Origin: DATDAW01 sp036525185
GTDB taxonomy: Bacteria; Verrucomicrobiota; Verrucomicrobiia; Chthoniobacterales; DASVRZ01
Assembly: GCA_036525185.1 (NCBI GenBank)
Contig: DATDAW010000043.1
Location: forward strand, 1 to 64,000
Direction of reading: 5' to 3'
DNA: 64,000 nucleotides
Below the pieces are notes generated by a model that was not told the DNA's origin, did not search any database, and was given only the letters and a program-made list of their open reading frames with translations. Below are positions 49,975 to 58,664 of this stretch, one piece after another. Every line of letters begins with the position of its first letter. The first letter of the stretch is position 1. Made by a program: the position numbers and the translations under genes.

Positions 49975-51570
49975 ATGATAAACCGGCGAGCAGCCCCCCA
50001 GGCGGCAGTGATCCAGCGACTGGAGATGACGCGACTGCCCTATTACCCACTTGCGCAGGCCACGCTGCTTGCTGCGCTGTTTGCCGCAGCATTCCTGTTT
50101 TTATCCAGGCACAACCATTTTCCGGTTTACTACCATCCCGATGAACTTTCGAAGGGTGATCAAGTCGTCTCAGGCGCGTTGAATTATCATCATCCCCTGC
50201 TTTTGCTCGACTCAGCGGACCTGCTGCTCCGGGCAAGCGGCAGACCCCGCACGGCAGAAAACGCGGTCATGGCCGGCCGGACTGCTTCCGCGATTTTCAC
50301 GGCGCTTTCGGTCGTCTTCCTGACCGTTCTGGCCTGGCGCCGTGCCGGCTGGCTCGCAGCGTTGGCGGCAGCTGTTCTCCTGCCTCTGCTGCCGCTGATG
50401 TATGAATTGGCTCATTATTGCAAAGAAGACCCGGCGTTACTGGCAGGAATCACGCTCAGCCTGCTCGCTCTCGAAATTTTCACGTCGAAACCTGGAGCCA
50501 TGGCAGCTGCGTTCACCGGCGCAGCCTGCGGCGTTGCCGTCTCAGGAAAATATCTGGGCATCGTCCTCTTTCTGGTGGCGTTGCCGTGGGTAATTTGGAA
50601 CGGGCGAACCTGGAAAATCACAATCGCGTTCCTGGCAGCTTTTTTAACCACGGTCGCCGTCATCAATCTGCCATATCTGCTGCATCCGGGAGCATTGGCT
50701 CAGGGCCTGGATTACGAAATGAATGCGGCCCAGGTTGGCGGCGCGAAAGGCCTTTCCAGGGATATTCCCCACGCGAAGTATGTGAATATTTTCCTGGATA
50801 ACGTTGGCTGGCCTCTGATGATCGGAATGGCGGGTTTCGTAACGATCCCCATCTTCCGCAAGCAGAACCGCAACCCATTCAACGCGTTACTCTTTCTATT
50901 GCCGGCCGGTTACGCGGTTATGCTCTCGTTTTCGCCCAAAACAGCTGGCCGTTATTTTCTCGCTGTTGCCCCGCTCCTGGCGGTCTGCGGCATCATCGGC
51001 TTAAGCTGGATCGCATCCTTGTTATCGCGAAAAAAATCATGGATCGGGTACGCTTTCTTTGCGACCGCAGCAGTGTCAGCCCTTTTGGTCCAGACCGATT
51101 TGGCGAGAATGTCTCTGCTTGGATTCCAGCAGGATTCCCGACGGGAAATGGCGGCGTGGATCGCGCAAAACCTTCCTGCCGACGCATTGCTGCTGGCGGA
51201 ACACCGCATTCATTTGTCCAAAGCCGCCACGTGGCCGGCCGATTCACCTCCACGGATTCGAATTTGGGAAAAGGCCTTCCTGCCGGACGCGGGCACGCTG
51301 GAACAAATCAGCGAGGCGGGCGTTCGTTACGTCGCCGTGATCCGCACCGGTTTCGGCGGTTACGTGGACCCGAAACGCAAGCCCGCGCCGAATCAGAAAG
51401 ATCAACACCAATACCGAAGCAGTTTTTACCGACGTTTGTTCTCCGAAGGCCGGCTCCTCAAAAAGGCAGGCGGCAACGGCGTCGGAATCCTGAATCCCGA
51501 AATTCGTCTTTACGAATTGCCTGTCACATCTTCATCCGCTGGTCCACCAAATCCGCCAACAGGGCAATGA
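49975..51570 (+). CDS. Membrane glycosyltransferase-like protein, paralogue family 1 (copy 3)
   Basis: A 531-residue polytopic protein, the closest relative of the one at 46749-48326. It shares FPVYYHPDELSKG, ENAVMAGRTASAIFTALSVVFL, HYCKEDPALLAG, GLSRDIPHAKYVN, LSFSPKTAGRYFLAV and ILNPEIRLYELP. ATG 50026, directly before the first helix, is an alternative start to 49975. The 3' end overlaps the convergent GT2 gene by 47 bp. The first loop keeps the Asp-Glu pair expected of a polyprenyl-sugar-dependent transferase. Confidence 0.8.
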   Translation: MINRRAAPQAAVIQRLEMTRLPYYPLAQATLLAALFAAAFLFLSRHNHFPVYYHPDELSKGDQVVSGALNYHHPLLLLDSADLLLRASGRPRTAENAVMAGRTASAIFTALSVVFLTVLAWRRAGWLAALAAAVLLPLLPLMYELAHYCKEDPALLAGITLSLLALEIFTSKPGAMAAAFTGAACGVAVSGKYLGIVLFLVALPWVIWNGRTWKITIAFLAAFLTTVAVINLPYLLHPGALAQGLDYEMNAAQVGGAKGLSRDIPHAKYVNIFLDNVGWPLMIGMAGFVTIPIFRKQNRNPFNALLFLLPAGYAVMLSFSPKTAGRYFLAVAPLLAVCGIIGLSWIASLLSRKKSWIGYAFFATAAVSALLVQTDLARMSLLGFQQDSRREMAAWIAQNLPADALLLAEHRIHLSKAATWPADSPPRIRIWEKAFLPDAGTLEQISEAGVRYVAVIRTGFGGYVDPKRKPAPNQKDQHQYRSSFYRRLFSEGRLLKKAGGNGVGILNPEIRLYELPVTSSSAGPPNPPTGQ

Positions 51571-52390
51571 ACAGCATCTGGATTCCGGTCAAAACAAGGC
51601 TCACTGAAAGCAAACCCAGATGGCCCTGGCCAAAATAGTCTAACGAACCTTTTACGATACCAGCCGAAATCAGTATCAGCGCCGGTGGGACAAACACTTG
51701 CAATGGCTTAAAGCAGGCGCAGATCCGGATAATGAGCAGGCAGAAATTCGTGAAGTCCCGGATTGGCTTGATCGACGATTTACCGATGCGTTTGTGATAA
51801 TTAATGGGCAGAAATTTGACCCGGTAACGATTCGTCAACATCGCCAGCGTAATGGTCGTCGTGAACGAAAAACCGTCCGGATACAGCGGAAAAAAACGCA
51901 TGGCGATATTTTTCCGAAAAAGCCGTAGACCGGAATTCAGGTCGGGGATTTGCCGTTGGCTCAGATATTCGGCGAGCCGCGTGATAATCCACTTTCCTGG
52001 GCGCCGCAGCAGCGGCACCTGGACGACTTCACCTGTGCGTGCGCCGACGATCATCTCAGCTTCGCCAGTCGCCTCCAGCAGACGCGGGATCTGGTCGATG
52101 GGATACGTGCCGTCGGCGTCGATGATGAGAATCCATTCATGTGACGCCTCGCGCAGACCATCCTTGAGCGACGCCCCATAACCGAGATTTCGCTCGTGCG
52201 TGATGACTCTTACGCCCAGCTGCCTGGCGACTTCCGCAGTGCCATCTGTCGAACCATCGTCAATGACGATCATTTCCCAATTCTTAACCAAAGCAGCGTA
52301 CCGACTTACGAGCGCGACGGTCTCAGGCAAGGCATTAACTTCGTTGTAGGCTGGAATGAGGACGGTAACAGAGAGTTCAGAAAGATTCAC
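51524..52390 (-). CDS. GT2 glycosyltransferase (DPM1/GtrB-like) with C-terminal membrane helices
   Basis: A 288-residue transferase with a cytoplasmic GT-A domain (VLIPAYNEVNALPETV, MIVIDDGSTDGTAEVA, HERNLGYGASLKDGL, IIDADGTYPIDQIP, DLNSGLRLFRK) and two C-terminal membrane helices after about residue 228. It likely loads a sugar onto a polyprenyl phosphate for the membrane transferases nearby. The GTG start at 52390 overlaps the stop of the upstream gene (GTGA), so it is translationally coupled. It closes the five-gene minus-strand run beginning at 57394. Confidence 0.92.
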   Translation of the reverse strand: MNLSELSVTVLIPAYNEVNALPETVALVSRYAALVKNWEMIVIDDGSTDGTAEVARQLGVRVITHERNLGYGASLKDGLREASHEWILIIDADGTYPIDQIPRLLEATGEAEMIVGARTGEVVQVPLLRRPGKWIITRLAEYLSQRQIPDLNSGLRLFRKNIAMRFFPLYPDGFSFTTTITLAMLTNRYRVKFLPINYHKRIGKSSIKPIRDFTNFCLLIIRICACFKPLQVFVPPALILISAGIVKGSLDYFGQGHLGLLSVSLVLTGIQMLFIALLADLVDQRMKM

Positions 52391-53862
52391 GGCGAAGAGC
52401 TGCGAGGCTGGCGTTTATTCCAGAGACTGGCAAGTCGCATGCACAAAAACACGACGCTTGCCGCCAACGTCCAAAAAATGATTGGCAACGTAGCCATGAG
52501 ATAGCGCTGCATCGGCCGGCCTACGGTGCAAATGATGAGCACGTTGAAATACCAGACGGCAGCCGTCGCCAGCCAAAACGGACGACGGGATCGAACGGGA
52601 TCGAAAAGAAGCACGACAGGCAGGAGCAGACTGGTCAAAAGCACGGGGTGCCAGTTAAAGAGCCACGCTTTCGAAGCCGCAGTGCGGTAAGGGCGCAGCG
52701 CCTGCCCACCAGCGGGATCGGCGAGTTTATCAAGAGTCTCCTGCCGCCGGAGCATCGGCGATTCATGCTTCATTTTAGTGGTGGAAACGCGGGCATCCTC
52801 GAGGTCTTCCTCGTGTGGTTCATCCAGCACGAATTTCATTCCCCAATGAAGCCGGACGCAGTCGTTCCACACCTGGCCCAGGTAACGCGGGAAATCAGCA
52901 AAAATGGCCTCAAACGCGAGATCCCGGCACAGGCGATCCAGATCGGCCCGCGTGCCGCCACGCGCCTCAAGCCAGGCTTTGATATGTGGGACGGCTGTCC
53001 GTTTAAGAATGATGTTGTTGTTGAGCCGCGGAAGCTGCCGGTAAGCTTCGATGTCGGGGCGAATCAACTGTTTGACTTCCAAGTGCTTACCCGTATCGAG
53101 AACGGTCCATTGCGCAACGCGTCCGTAAAGGAGTATCCCCGATTGAGGCGCCGCTTCCGGGGAATGACCGCTTACCCGATTGATCCCTTCGTTGACGATG
53201 TAGGGTAAGGCAATACCCAATAGGAATAACGCGACCCGCCGCCCGCGAAGGCTCCAGGCTTCCCGCTGATCCATGATGAGGCAGGCCAAGACAACGACCG
53301 GAAACGGCAGCATGAGATTCTTTACGAGTGTCGCAGTACCGAATCCGTATCCTGCCAACACCAGAAGCCAGCCGCGTTTACTTCGCAAAAACCAGCCCCA
53401 GGCCGCGAGCGCCAGCGTGGAAAACAACCAAAGCAGCGTTTCGCTCCGGATCATGTGCTCGACATAAACCGGATATCCCAAGACCGCGTATGCCAAAGAC
53501 ACCAGCAAGCCCGGCACGAACCATTGCGCCGGCACGAAACTTCGGAAATACCCGATCGCCACGCACACAGCGACCGAACCGGCAACGTGCTGCATCCACA
53601 CCACGGCATTCAGGTTTTGAAAGAGACGCAGCGCCAGACCGATAAACAGCGAGTAAACCGCTCCTCGTCGCGGCGATGTTTCCCAATCTCCGCCTTCTGC
53701 CCAGTTAAATGCTGAAAGCAGGTAACTATGCGAATCGTCCGTAAACAAATAAACGGGAACAGCCCGTTGCAAAAGGAATCTGGGGAGTATGACCGCTGCC
53801 AATACCAGCGCCCAGAACAGCACCTGTCTTCCTAGAGTCCACTCCTTTGGCAGATCGCTCAT
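52387..53862 (-). CDS. Membrane glycosyltransferase-like protein, paralogue family 2 (copy 1)
   Basis: A 491-residue polytopic protein with about ten helices. The first loop has LFTDDSHSYLLSAFNWAEGGDWETSPRRGAVYSLFIGL, with an Asp pair, and HMIRSETLLWLFSTLALAAWG resembles the other members' EHE..AE block. A large periplasmic segment follows (about 240-400). It is related in layout to the proteins at 54281-55822 and 55844-57394. I could not assign it to a named family with certainty; a GT39/GT83-type transferase is the best guess. Its start overlaps the gtrA-like gene stop (ATGA). Confidence 0.75.
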   Translation of the reverse strand: MSDLPKEWTLGRQVLFWALVLAAVILPRFLLQRAVPVYLFTDDSHSYLLSAFNWAEGGDWETSPRRGAVYSLFIGLALRLFQNLNAVVWMQHVAGSVAVCVAIGYFRSFVPAQWFVPGLLVSLAYAVLGYPVYVEHMIRSETLLWLFSTLALAAWGWFLRSKRGWLLVLAGYGFGTATLVKNLMLPFPVVVLACLIMDQREAWSLRGRRVALFLLGIALPYIVNEGINRVSGHSPEAAPQSGILLYGRVAQWTVLDTGKHLEVKQLIRPDIEAYRQLPRLNNNIILKRTAVPHIKAWLEARGGTRADLDRLCRDLAFEAIFADFPRYLGQVWNDCVRLHWGMKFVLDEPHEEDLEDARVSTTKMKHESPMLRRQETLDKLADPAGGQALRPYRTAASKAWLFNWHPVLLTSLLLPVVLLFDPVRSRRPFWLATAAVWYFNVLIICTVGRPMQRYLMATLPIIFWTLAASVVFLCMRLASLWNKRQPRSSSP

Positions 53863-54281
53863 CCCGCAGAGACTTGAGTCCGGTGCGGAAAAACCCACCA
53901 GTGGTAGACGCCAAATTTCAGCACCGCAACAAATCCGCCCACGAGGAAGATCGCAAGCGGCGCAGACATCACGTGCCTCGCGAGTCCGACAAGGACAAAA
54001 TTGATGATCCACGACGAGGCCAGCGCCACGACATACCGCACGGCGCACCCGCGCCAATGGCTTGGCGTGGGAAAATTAACGCGGTAGTTCCAAACGAACA
54101 TCAACACCGTCACCCACGTGAGGCTCACGGCATAAGCCGGGTCGTGTTTCCAGGCGAAAACGCGCGTCAAAAGCAGGTATGGCGCGAGGTTCAGAACGTA
54201 ACTCAGCAGACCGCCGACGATGGACATGGCGCCGCGCCGAATAATGGGGTGATAAGTAGAAGGCAAAGCGTTCACGGGCAT
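53859..54281 (-). CDS. GtrA-family membrane protein
   Basis: A 140-residue inner-membrane protein with four helices: the GtrA pattern RGAMSIVGGLLSYVLNLAPYLLLTRV, VSLTWVTVLMFVWNYRVNFP, YVVALASSWIINFVLVGLARH, and LAIFLVGGFVAVLKFGVYHWWVFP. GtrA proteins are thought to flip polyprenyl-phosphate-linked sugars. That fits a place between putative membrane glycosyltransferases and in the same run as a GT2 enzyme. The ATG at 54281 and the stop both overlap neighbouring genes by four bases or fewer. Confidence 0.88.
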   Translation of the reverse strand: MPVNALPSTYHPIIRRGAMSIVGGLLSYVLNLAPYLLLTRVFAWKHDPAYAVSLTWVTVLMFVWNYRVNFPTPSHWRGCAVRYVVALASSWIINFVLVGLARHVMSAPLAIFLVGGFVAVLKFGVYHWWVFPHRTQVSAG

Positions 54282-55822
54282 CAGACTGAAGTCGTCGCCA
54301 AGGACCGATCTTGTTTTGGTGTCGCTGGCAGGATCCGTCGGACCGCGGCAACCGCCCCATCCACCGCAAGCACTACAAACAACAGGCCAATCCAATCCAC
54401 CGGATGCAGGTAGCGCGGCACGCGATCTCCCACCGAAAAAATGACGAAAATGTACGCTGCGGTCGGAGCCGTGAGCAGCAAAAGAGCCCGCCATTCCCGG
54501 CGAATCGCCAAAGCAAACATGCCGACCAAAGCCAGGGCTCCCGTCCATTTCCAGCCGGGCTCCGGTATGGATCGCCCGGGAACCACCTTCAACGACAGCC
54601 ACGTGGCAAGTTCTCCCACCTTGGGAAGGAAGGGTTCGAACCAAAGCGTTCTTTGCCGGCGTTCGACGATCATCGCGTCGGTCTCTGCGTCGCTCTGTTC
54701 ATATAAGAACGGTAATTGCTGAGGATTTTCCTCACGATGTTCCAGGCTGCGCCTCTCCTGTTGATTCCAAAACCTGCTGATCGGAAAATCATCCGTCGAT
54801 GTCGAATCGGCCAGCACATACAAGATTCTGCGAGTCACAAGGTGCAGATAATCAAAGGGATGGCTGCGAATGCCTTCAAGCGCCAATCCTTTGGCGACGA
54901 TTGAAAACTTTTCCTCGTCGCGATTCAACTCAGCCCATACCGGCCCAAACTCAGATGTCGGATACGTCCTCTTCAAAGGTTTCTTATAGCGGTTCTGAAT
55001 GTAGGGATACGTGGCGACGTCTCCGCGCACTTGTTCGACCACCGGGCGCAATGCCTCGCGATATTCCTTCCATTTTTCCCCTTCAACATTGACCAGAGGC
55101 AAGGTGGAGCTCAGCAACAGCCAGCTCCCCTGGCGATCGCTGCCGGACGTAAAGACAAGCGCTGCCGTGGCCGCGATTACGGTCAGATGCGGCCAACGGA
55201 ATTGCCGGAAATGCCAAAACGCTGCCAACGCGGTCAAACCGAGCCAGAGCGGCCGTCCATGAGGTTTAATCGCCGCAATCAATCCGGCTGCGATCAAGAA
55301 CCAAAGAAGCCGTTTTCGATCCCCCAGTTTTTCAAGGGGAAATGCCAGAGCGATGGCAGCGACGAAAGCGGCCAGCATCCAAACCTCCGCCACAATCTCA
55401 TGCTCGTACCACAACATCCGGGGCCATACGGCAGCGAGCAACGTCGTTGCCAAAGCCGTTGGACCGGGAAAACGGGCGACACTTCCCGCGACCCATCCGA
55501 TGCCCGGAATCATCGCAAGTCCCAGCAGATGTTGCACAACCGCAACGGTTTGCGGAACACTTCCAGGCAACGGAGGCGCCGCTACAAGAAGGAGTGGATA
55601 CAGCCATCTCCGTTTCTCTTCGATCTTGAATTTGCCTTTCGTGTAAAGCCGCGCCGTCGTGCTGAAATACGAATTGCTGTCCGAGCCGTAGTAGGCCTCC
55701 GGAATCGCCACTAAAAACGAAATCCGCAACGCCGCAGCCACTATCAGCGCCGGCAGACACCAAACGAGACAGCGTCGAAATGTCCACGGTGCAGCGGCGG
55801 AAGTCATTGAAGCAGATGGCAT
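54281..55822 (-). CDS. Membrane glycosyltransferase-like protein, paralogue family 2 (copy 2)
   Basis: A 513-residue polytopic protein. The first periplasmic loop has YYGSDSNSYFSTTARLYTKGKFKIEEKRRWLYPLLL, and further on come MLWYEHEIVAEVWMLAAFVAAI, GSWLLLSSTLPLVNVEGEKWKEYR and RSHPFDYLHLVTRRILYVLADS. It shares most of these blocks with the next gene upstream (KRRWLYP, LLLSSTLPxVxxEGxxW), so they are duplicates. The architecture suggests a polyprenyl-sugar-dependent transferase. Overlap with the GtrA-family gene indicates an operon. Function is unassigned. Confidence 0.75.
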   Translation of the reverse strand: MPSASMTSAAAPWTFRRCLVWCLPALIVAAALRISFLVAIPEAYYGSDSNSYFSTTARLYTKGKFKIEEKRRWLYPLLLVAAPPLPGSVPQTVAVVQHLLGLAMIPGIGWVAGSVARFPGPTALATTLLAAVWPRMLWYEHEIVAEVWMLAAFVAAIALAFPLEKLGDRKRLLWFLIAAGLIAAIKPHGRPLWLGLTALAAFWHFRQFRWPHLTVIAATAALVFTSGSDRQGSWLLLSSTLPLVNVEGEKWKEYREALRPVVEQVRGDVATYPYIQNRYKKPLKRTYPTSEFGPVWAELNRDEEKFSIVAKGLALEGIRSHPFDYLHLVTRRILYVLADSTSTDDFPISRFWNQQERRSLEHREENPQQLPFLYEQSDAETDAMIVERRQRTLWFEPFLPKVGELATWLSLKVVPGRSIPEPGWKWTGALALVGMFALAIRREWRALLLLTAPTAAYIFVIFSVGDRVPRYLHPVDWIGLLFVVLAVDGAVAAVRRILPATPKQDRSLATTSV

Positions 55823-55843
55823 GTCGAGAAGCGGCGTCCAAGC

Positions 55844-57394
55844 TCAAGCATTCCAGGACCGTTGCCAACAAAAACCCAACAGCGCGGCCGCCCCCGTCCA
55901 AATGCTATCCAGAAACACTGCCGGCAGAAAAAAACACGCCCATCCAGCCGGCAACGCATGCCGGCCCAGGCTATCGCCCACACAGTAAATGGCTAACAAG
56001 AACACCGCCGGAATGCCTGCGGTCGCGATCGCTGGCCACCATTGACGCCGGACAAGCATGGCTGCCGCGCCCAAAATCCCCATCCAGCCGAGCCACGTCA
56101 CGACAATCCGATTTTCGCCTGTGACCGGATCGACCCGCATCTGCGATGGAGTAAGAACATGATAGACCCGGAACAGGGCAACGCCGGGGAGGGATGTTTG
56201 ACGCGCCAGTCTTTCGTTGTTCGCAGCCCATTCCACGGCCGTCATACGGAAAAACATCCGCATCATCGGCTCCTCCTGGATCCAACGCGTCGCGTTGACG
56301 CGATCGCTCTGAGGCTCGATAAACTGTTGCGGCAGGATCAGTTGCGCATAGGTGTCTTCGGCGAGGGCCTTGCCGGTTTTTGCAATCACAAGCCGGACAA
56401 AATCAGTCGGGTGCGTGACGATCGCTTCGAACGCGAGCGATTTGGCCACCGTCGCGAATTTCGGCTTATCCCCGAGCAGTGTGTCCCAATTTGGACCAAT
56501 TTCGCCCCGCGTCTTGATCGGAGTCTTGAAATGGTCCTGCGTCCACGGGTATTGCGACCCGGTCGCGCGAGCGGATTTTATCCAGGGAGCAAGTTCGGTG
56601 CGATAGGGTTGCCAGCGCTTCCCTTCAGTTTTCACGAAGGGGAGAGTGGAAGAGAGCAGGAGCCAGTTGGGCTGTGTCTTGTTGCCCGGAATCGCCAGGA
56701 TGACCAGACAGCCCACCGCCGGAATCCAATGTCTCCACTGCCACGTCCACGGCGGCGCGAAAAACAGGGTGACCAACATCAGCAAACCCCAGTACGGACG
56801 CATGATCGTTTTCATCGCCAGCACTACGAACAGCATGACCAACAACGGAAACAAGCGACGGCGCAACGTCGCCAGGGGAAACATCAGTGCCGTGGCAATA
56901 ATAACCCCTGCAGTCGCAAACGACTCTGCCATTGCCGAATGCTCCATGGCGACAATTTCCGGCCAGAGCGCGTAAACCAAGGTAAAAAGAGGCACGAAAA
57001 CGCGACGAAATCTCAGCACATTGCCCGCGATCCAACCCGCCGCGACAACGGAAACCATGCCCGCAGCATGCTGTAAGAATGCAACGAGATTCGCCGGGGA
57101 AAACAGCGGTACCGGCGGTAGCAGCCAGAGAAAAATCGGATAAAGCCACCGCCGCTTACTTTCGAGATAAAACTCAAAGTGATCCCAGAACAAAAAGGAC
57201 GTCTTGAAAAACGATCCGCTGTCCCCATCCAGCAGAGCCTGAGGCAATAGGATCATCTGCCATGTCCGAAAAAATACGCCCGCAATCAGCGCCGGTAGAC
57301 AAAGCAGCAGACACTCGCGAAACCCAAAGCGCGGCGCGGCACACGACACCGGATTCTCCTCCCGTATGCTGATGAATTTGTCTTCAACCTTCAT
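55844..57394 (-). CDS. Membrane glycosyltransferase-like protein, paralogue family 2 (copy 3)
   Basis: A 516-residue polytopic protein, the first gene of the minus-strand run. Shared family blocks are LLDGDSGSFFKTSFLFWDHFEFYLESKRRWLYPIFL, MEHSAMAESFATAGVIIATAL, NWLLLSSTLPFVKTEGKRWQPYR and VTHPTDFVRLVIAKTGKALAED. The loop acidic residues (DGD) correspond to GSD in copy 2 and TDD in copy 1. ATG 57394 is used; 57526 would add 44 unrelated residues. It is divergent from the SGNH-like gene, and 222 bp separate the chosen starts. Confidence 0.75.
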   Translation of the reverse strand: MKVEDKFISIREENPVSCAAPRFGFRECLLLCLPALIAGVFFRTWQMILLPQALLDGDSGSFFKTSFLFWDHFEFYLESKRRWLYPIFLWLLPPVPLFSPANLVAFLQHAAGMVSVVAAGWIAGNVLRFRRVFVPLFTLVYALWPEIVAMEHSAMAESFATAGVIIATALMFPLATLRRRLFPLLVMLFVVLAMKTIMRPYWGLLMLVTLFFAPPWTWQWRHWIPAVGCLVILAIPGNKTQPNWLLLSSTLPFVKTEGKRWQPYRTELAPWIKSARATGSQYPWTQDHFKTPIKTRGEIGPNWDTLLGDKPKFATVAKSLAFEAIVTHPTDFVRLVIAKTGKALAEDTYAQLILPQQFIEPQSDRVNATRWIQEEPMMRMFFRMTAVEWAANNERLARQTSLPGVALFRVYHVLTPSQMRVDPVTGENRIVVTWLGWMGILGAAAMLVRRQWWPAIATAGIPAVFLLAIYCVGDSLGRHALPAGWACFFLPAVFLDSIWTGAAALLGFCWQRSWNA

Positions 57395-57616
57395 GGATCC
57401 GTTTCGACCGACGCATGGATACCAAGGGAAACGTTGAGGCTTTTGAAGGAAAAAAATCGAACGGATCGCCCTCGAGGTCCGTGCCGCCATCCCTTTGCGT
57501 CCTTTCCGACCTTCTGTTACAAGCAAGGACCTCTCGCAACGCCGCCAGCTATCCGATTCCCTTGTCTAACGATGATTTTCATCAACAGCTCCATTCAAGA
57601 AACCTCCGTTACAAGA

Positions 57617-58657
57617 ATGGACAATCGCAGTTCCTGGATCACGCTCGCGCAATTCCTGGTCTTTGCAGCCTTCATCGTTATCCCACCGGCGTTATTTCGA
57701 GCGGTTCCCGACACCATCCCGGAATCGGATCGGGTAAATGTGCCCGCTGAGTTGCATCGAATACGCAGCGAACAGCCCGATTTTCTGATGATCGGCAATT
57801 CGATGCTCGATTCCCGGATCGATTTCCCCTGCCTGAACCAACTCAGTGGCATGACGTTTCTCCCGGTTGTCCGCCATGGCTCCGCATCCGCCATCTGGCA
57901 CCTGCTTTTTAAAAATCTGATTGTCGCCTCGGACGTCCAACCCCGCGGCGTCATCATCTTCTTTCGCAATCGTGAATTGACCCGCCCGCAGCACCATACG
58001 TCCGGACGAAATGCGAATTTCATTCTTGGTTTACGGCAGCAGCGCGAACCAGTGCTCGATCAACTGGTCCCTTCAAGTGACGCTTTTGACGGATCGCCTG
58101 TAGGACGGTTTCGCACCTTTCTTACCGCGTGTTATCCCATGCAACACGGCCTCGGACTGGACCAAAAGGTTCGAAACCTGGCGATGGATCTCACTCCCTC
58201 AGATCTTGGCAAACGCGCACGCCGGGCAGAGATGGACCAGGTCTTTGCTGTTGGAAACCTCGAGGCGGATGCTGGAGGAAATGCCGCGGCACAGGACGCA
58301 GACGATTCGATAGTCGGCGATGATGGCCCCAGAGCAACGCGCTTCTCCGACAATCCGGAGGAGTCGTTTCTCCCCCACATGTTGGACCTGGCCGCAAAAA
58401 CTTCGATCAAGCTCTATTTTTATCGCGTAAAAGAAAAACCGGACCGCGATGGAAACGTCGAGCGCAGCCCGAATGACGTCGCATATTCGGAAAAATTGCG
58501 CGTGTATCTTGAAAAACACGGCGCCGTTTTGATCGACGAAAGCCCCGACCGCTCCATTCCGGCATCCATCTATTCGGACGGAACGCACGTCCGCACGGAC
58601 GCGATGAAGTGGTACACTCACAAATTCTGGAACCGAATGGAGCCCATCCTGAAATGA
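57617..58657 (+). CDS. SGNH-hydrolase-like partner of the MBOAT acyltransferase
   Basis: A 346-residue protein with one N-terminal membrane anchor (residues 9-30) and a periplasmic SGNH-like domain. Block I is FLMIGNSMLDSRID (serine nucleophile in GNS), and the catalytic Asp/His motif near the C-terminus is YSDGTHV. It has an unusual low-complexity acidic/Ala segment (GNLEADAGGNAAAQDADDS). It lies 7 bp upstream of an MBOAT gene, an arrangement like AlgJ/AlgX-AlgI or PatB-PatA: the MBOAT exports the acyl group and this protein transfers it to a glycan. Start ATG 57617 is one option; 57572 is another. Confidence 0.75.
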   Translation: MDNRSSWITLAQFLVFAAFIVIPPALFRAVPDTIPESDRVNVPAELHRIRSEQPDFLMIGNSMLDSRIDFPCLNQLSGMTFLPVVRHGSASAIWHLLFKNLIVASDVQPRGVIIFFRNRELTRPQHHTSGRNANFILGLRQQREPVLDQLVPSSDAFDGSPVGRFRTFLTACYPMQHGLGLDQKVRNLAMDLTPSDLGKRARRAEMDQVFAVGNLEADAGGNAAAQDADDSIVGDDGPRATRFSDNPEESFLPHMLDLAAKTSIKLYFYRVKEKPDRDGNVERSPNDVAYSEKLRVYLEKHGAVLIDESPDRSIPASIYSDGTHVRTDAMKWYTHKFWNRMEPILK

Positions 58658-58664
58658 GCGGAGC

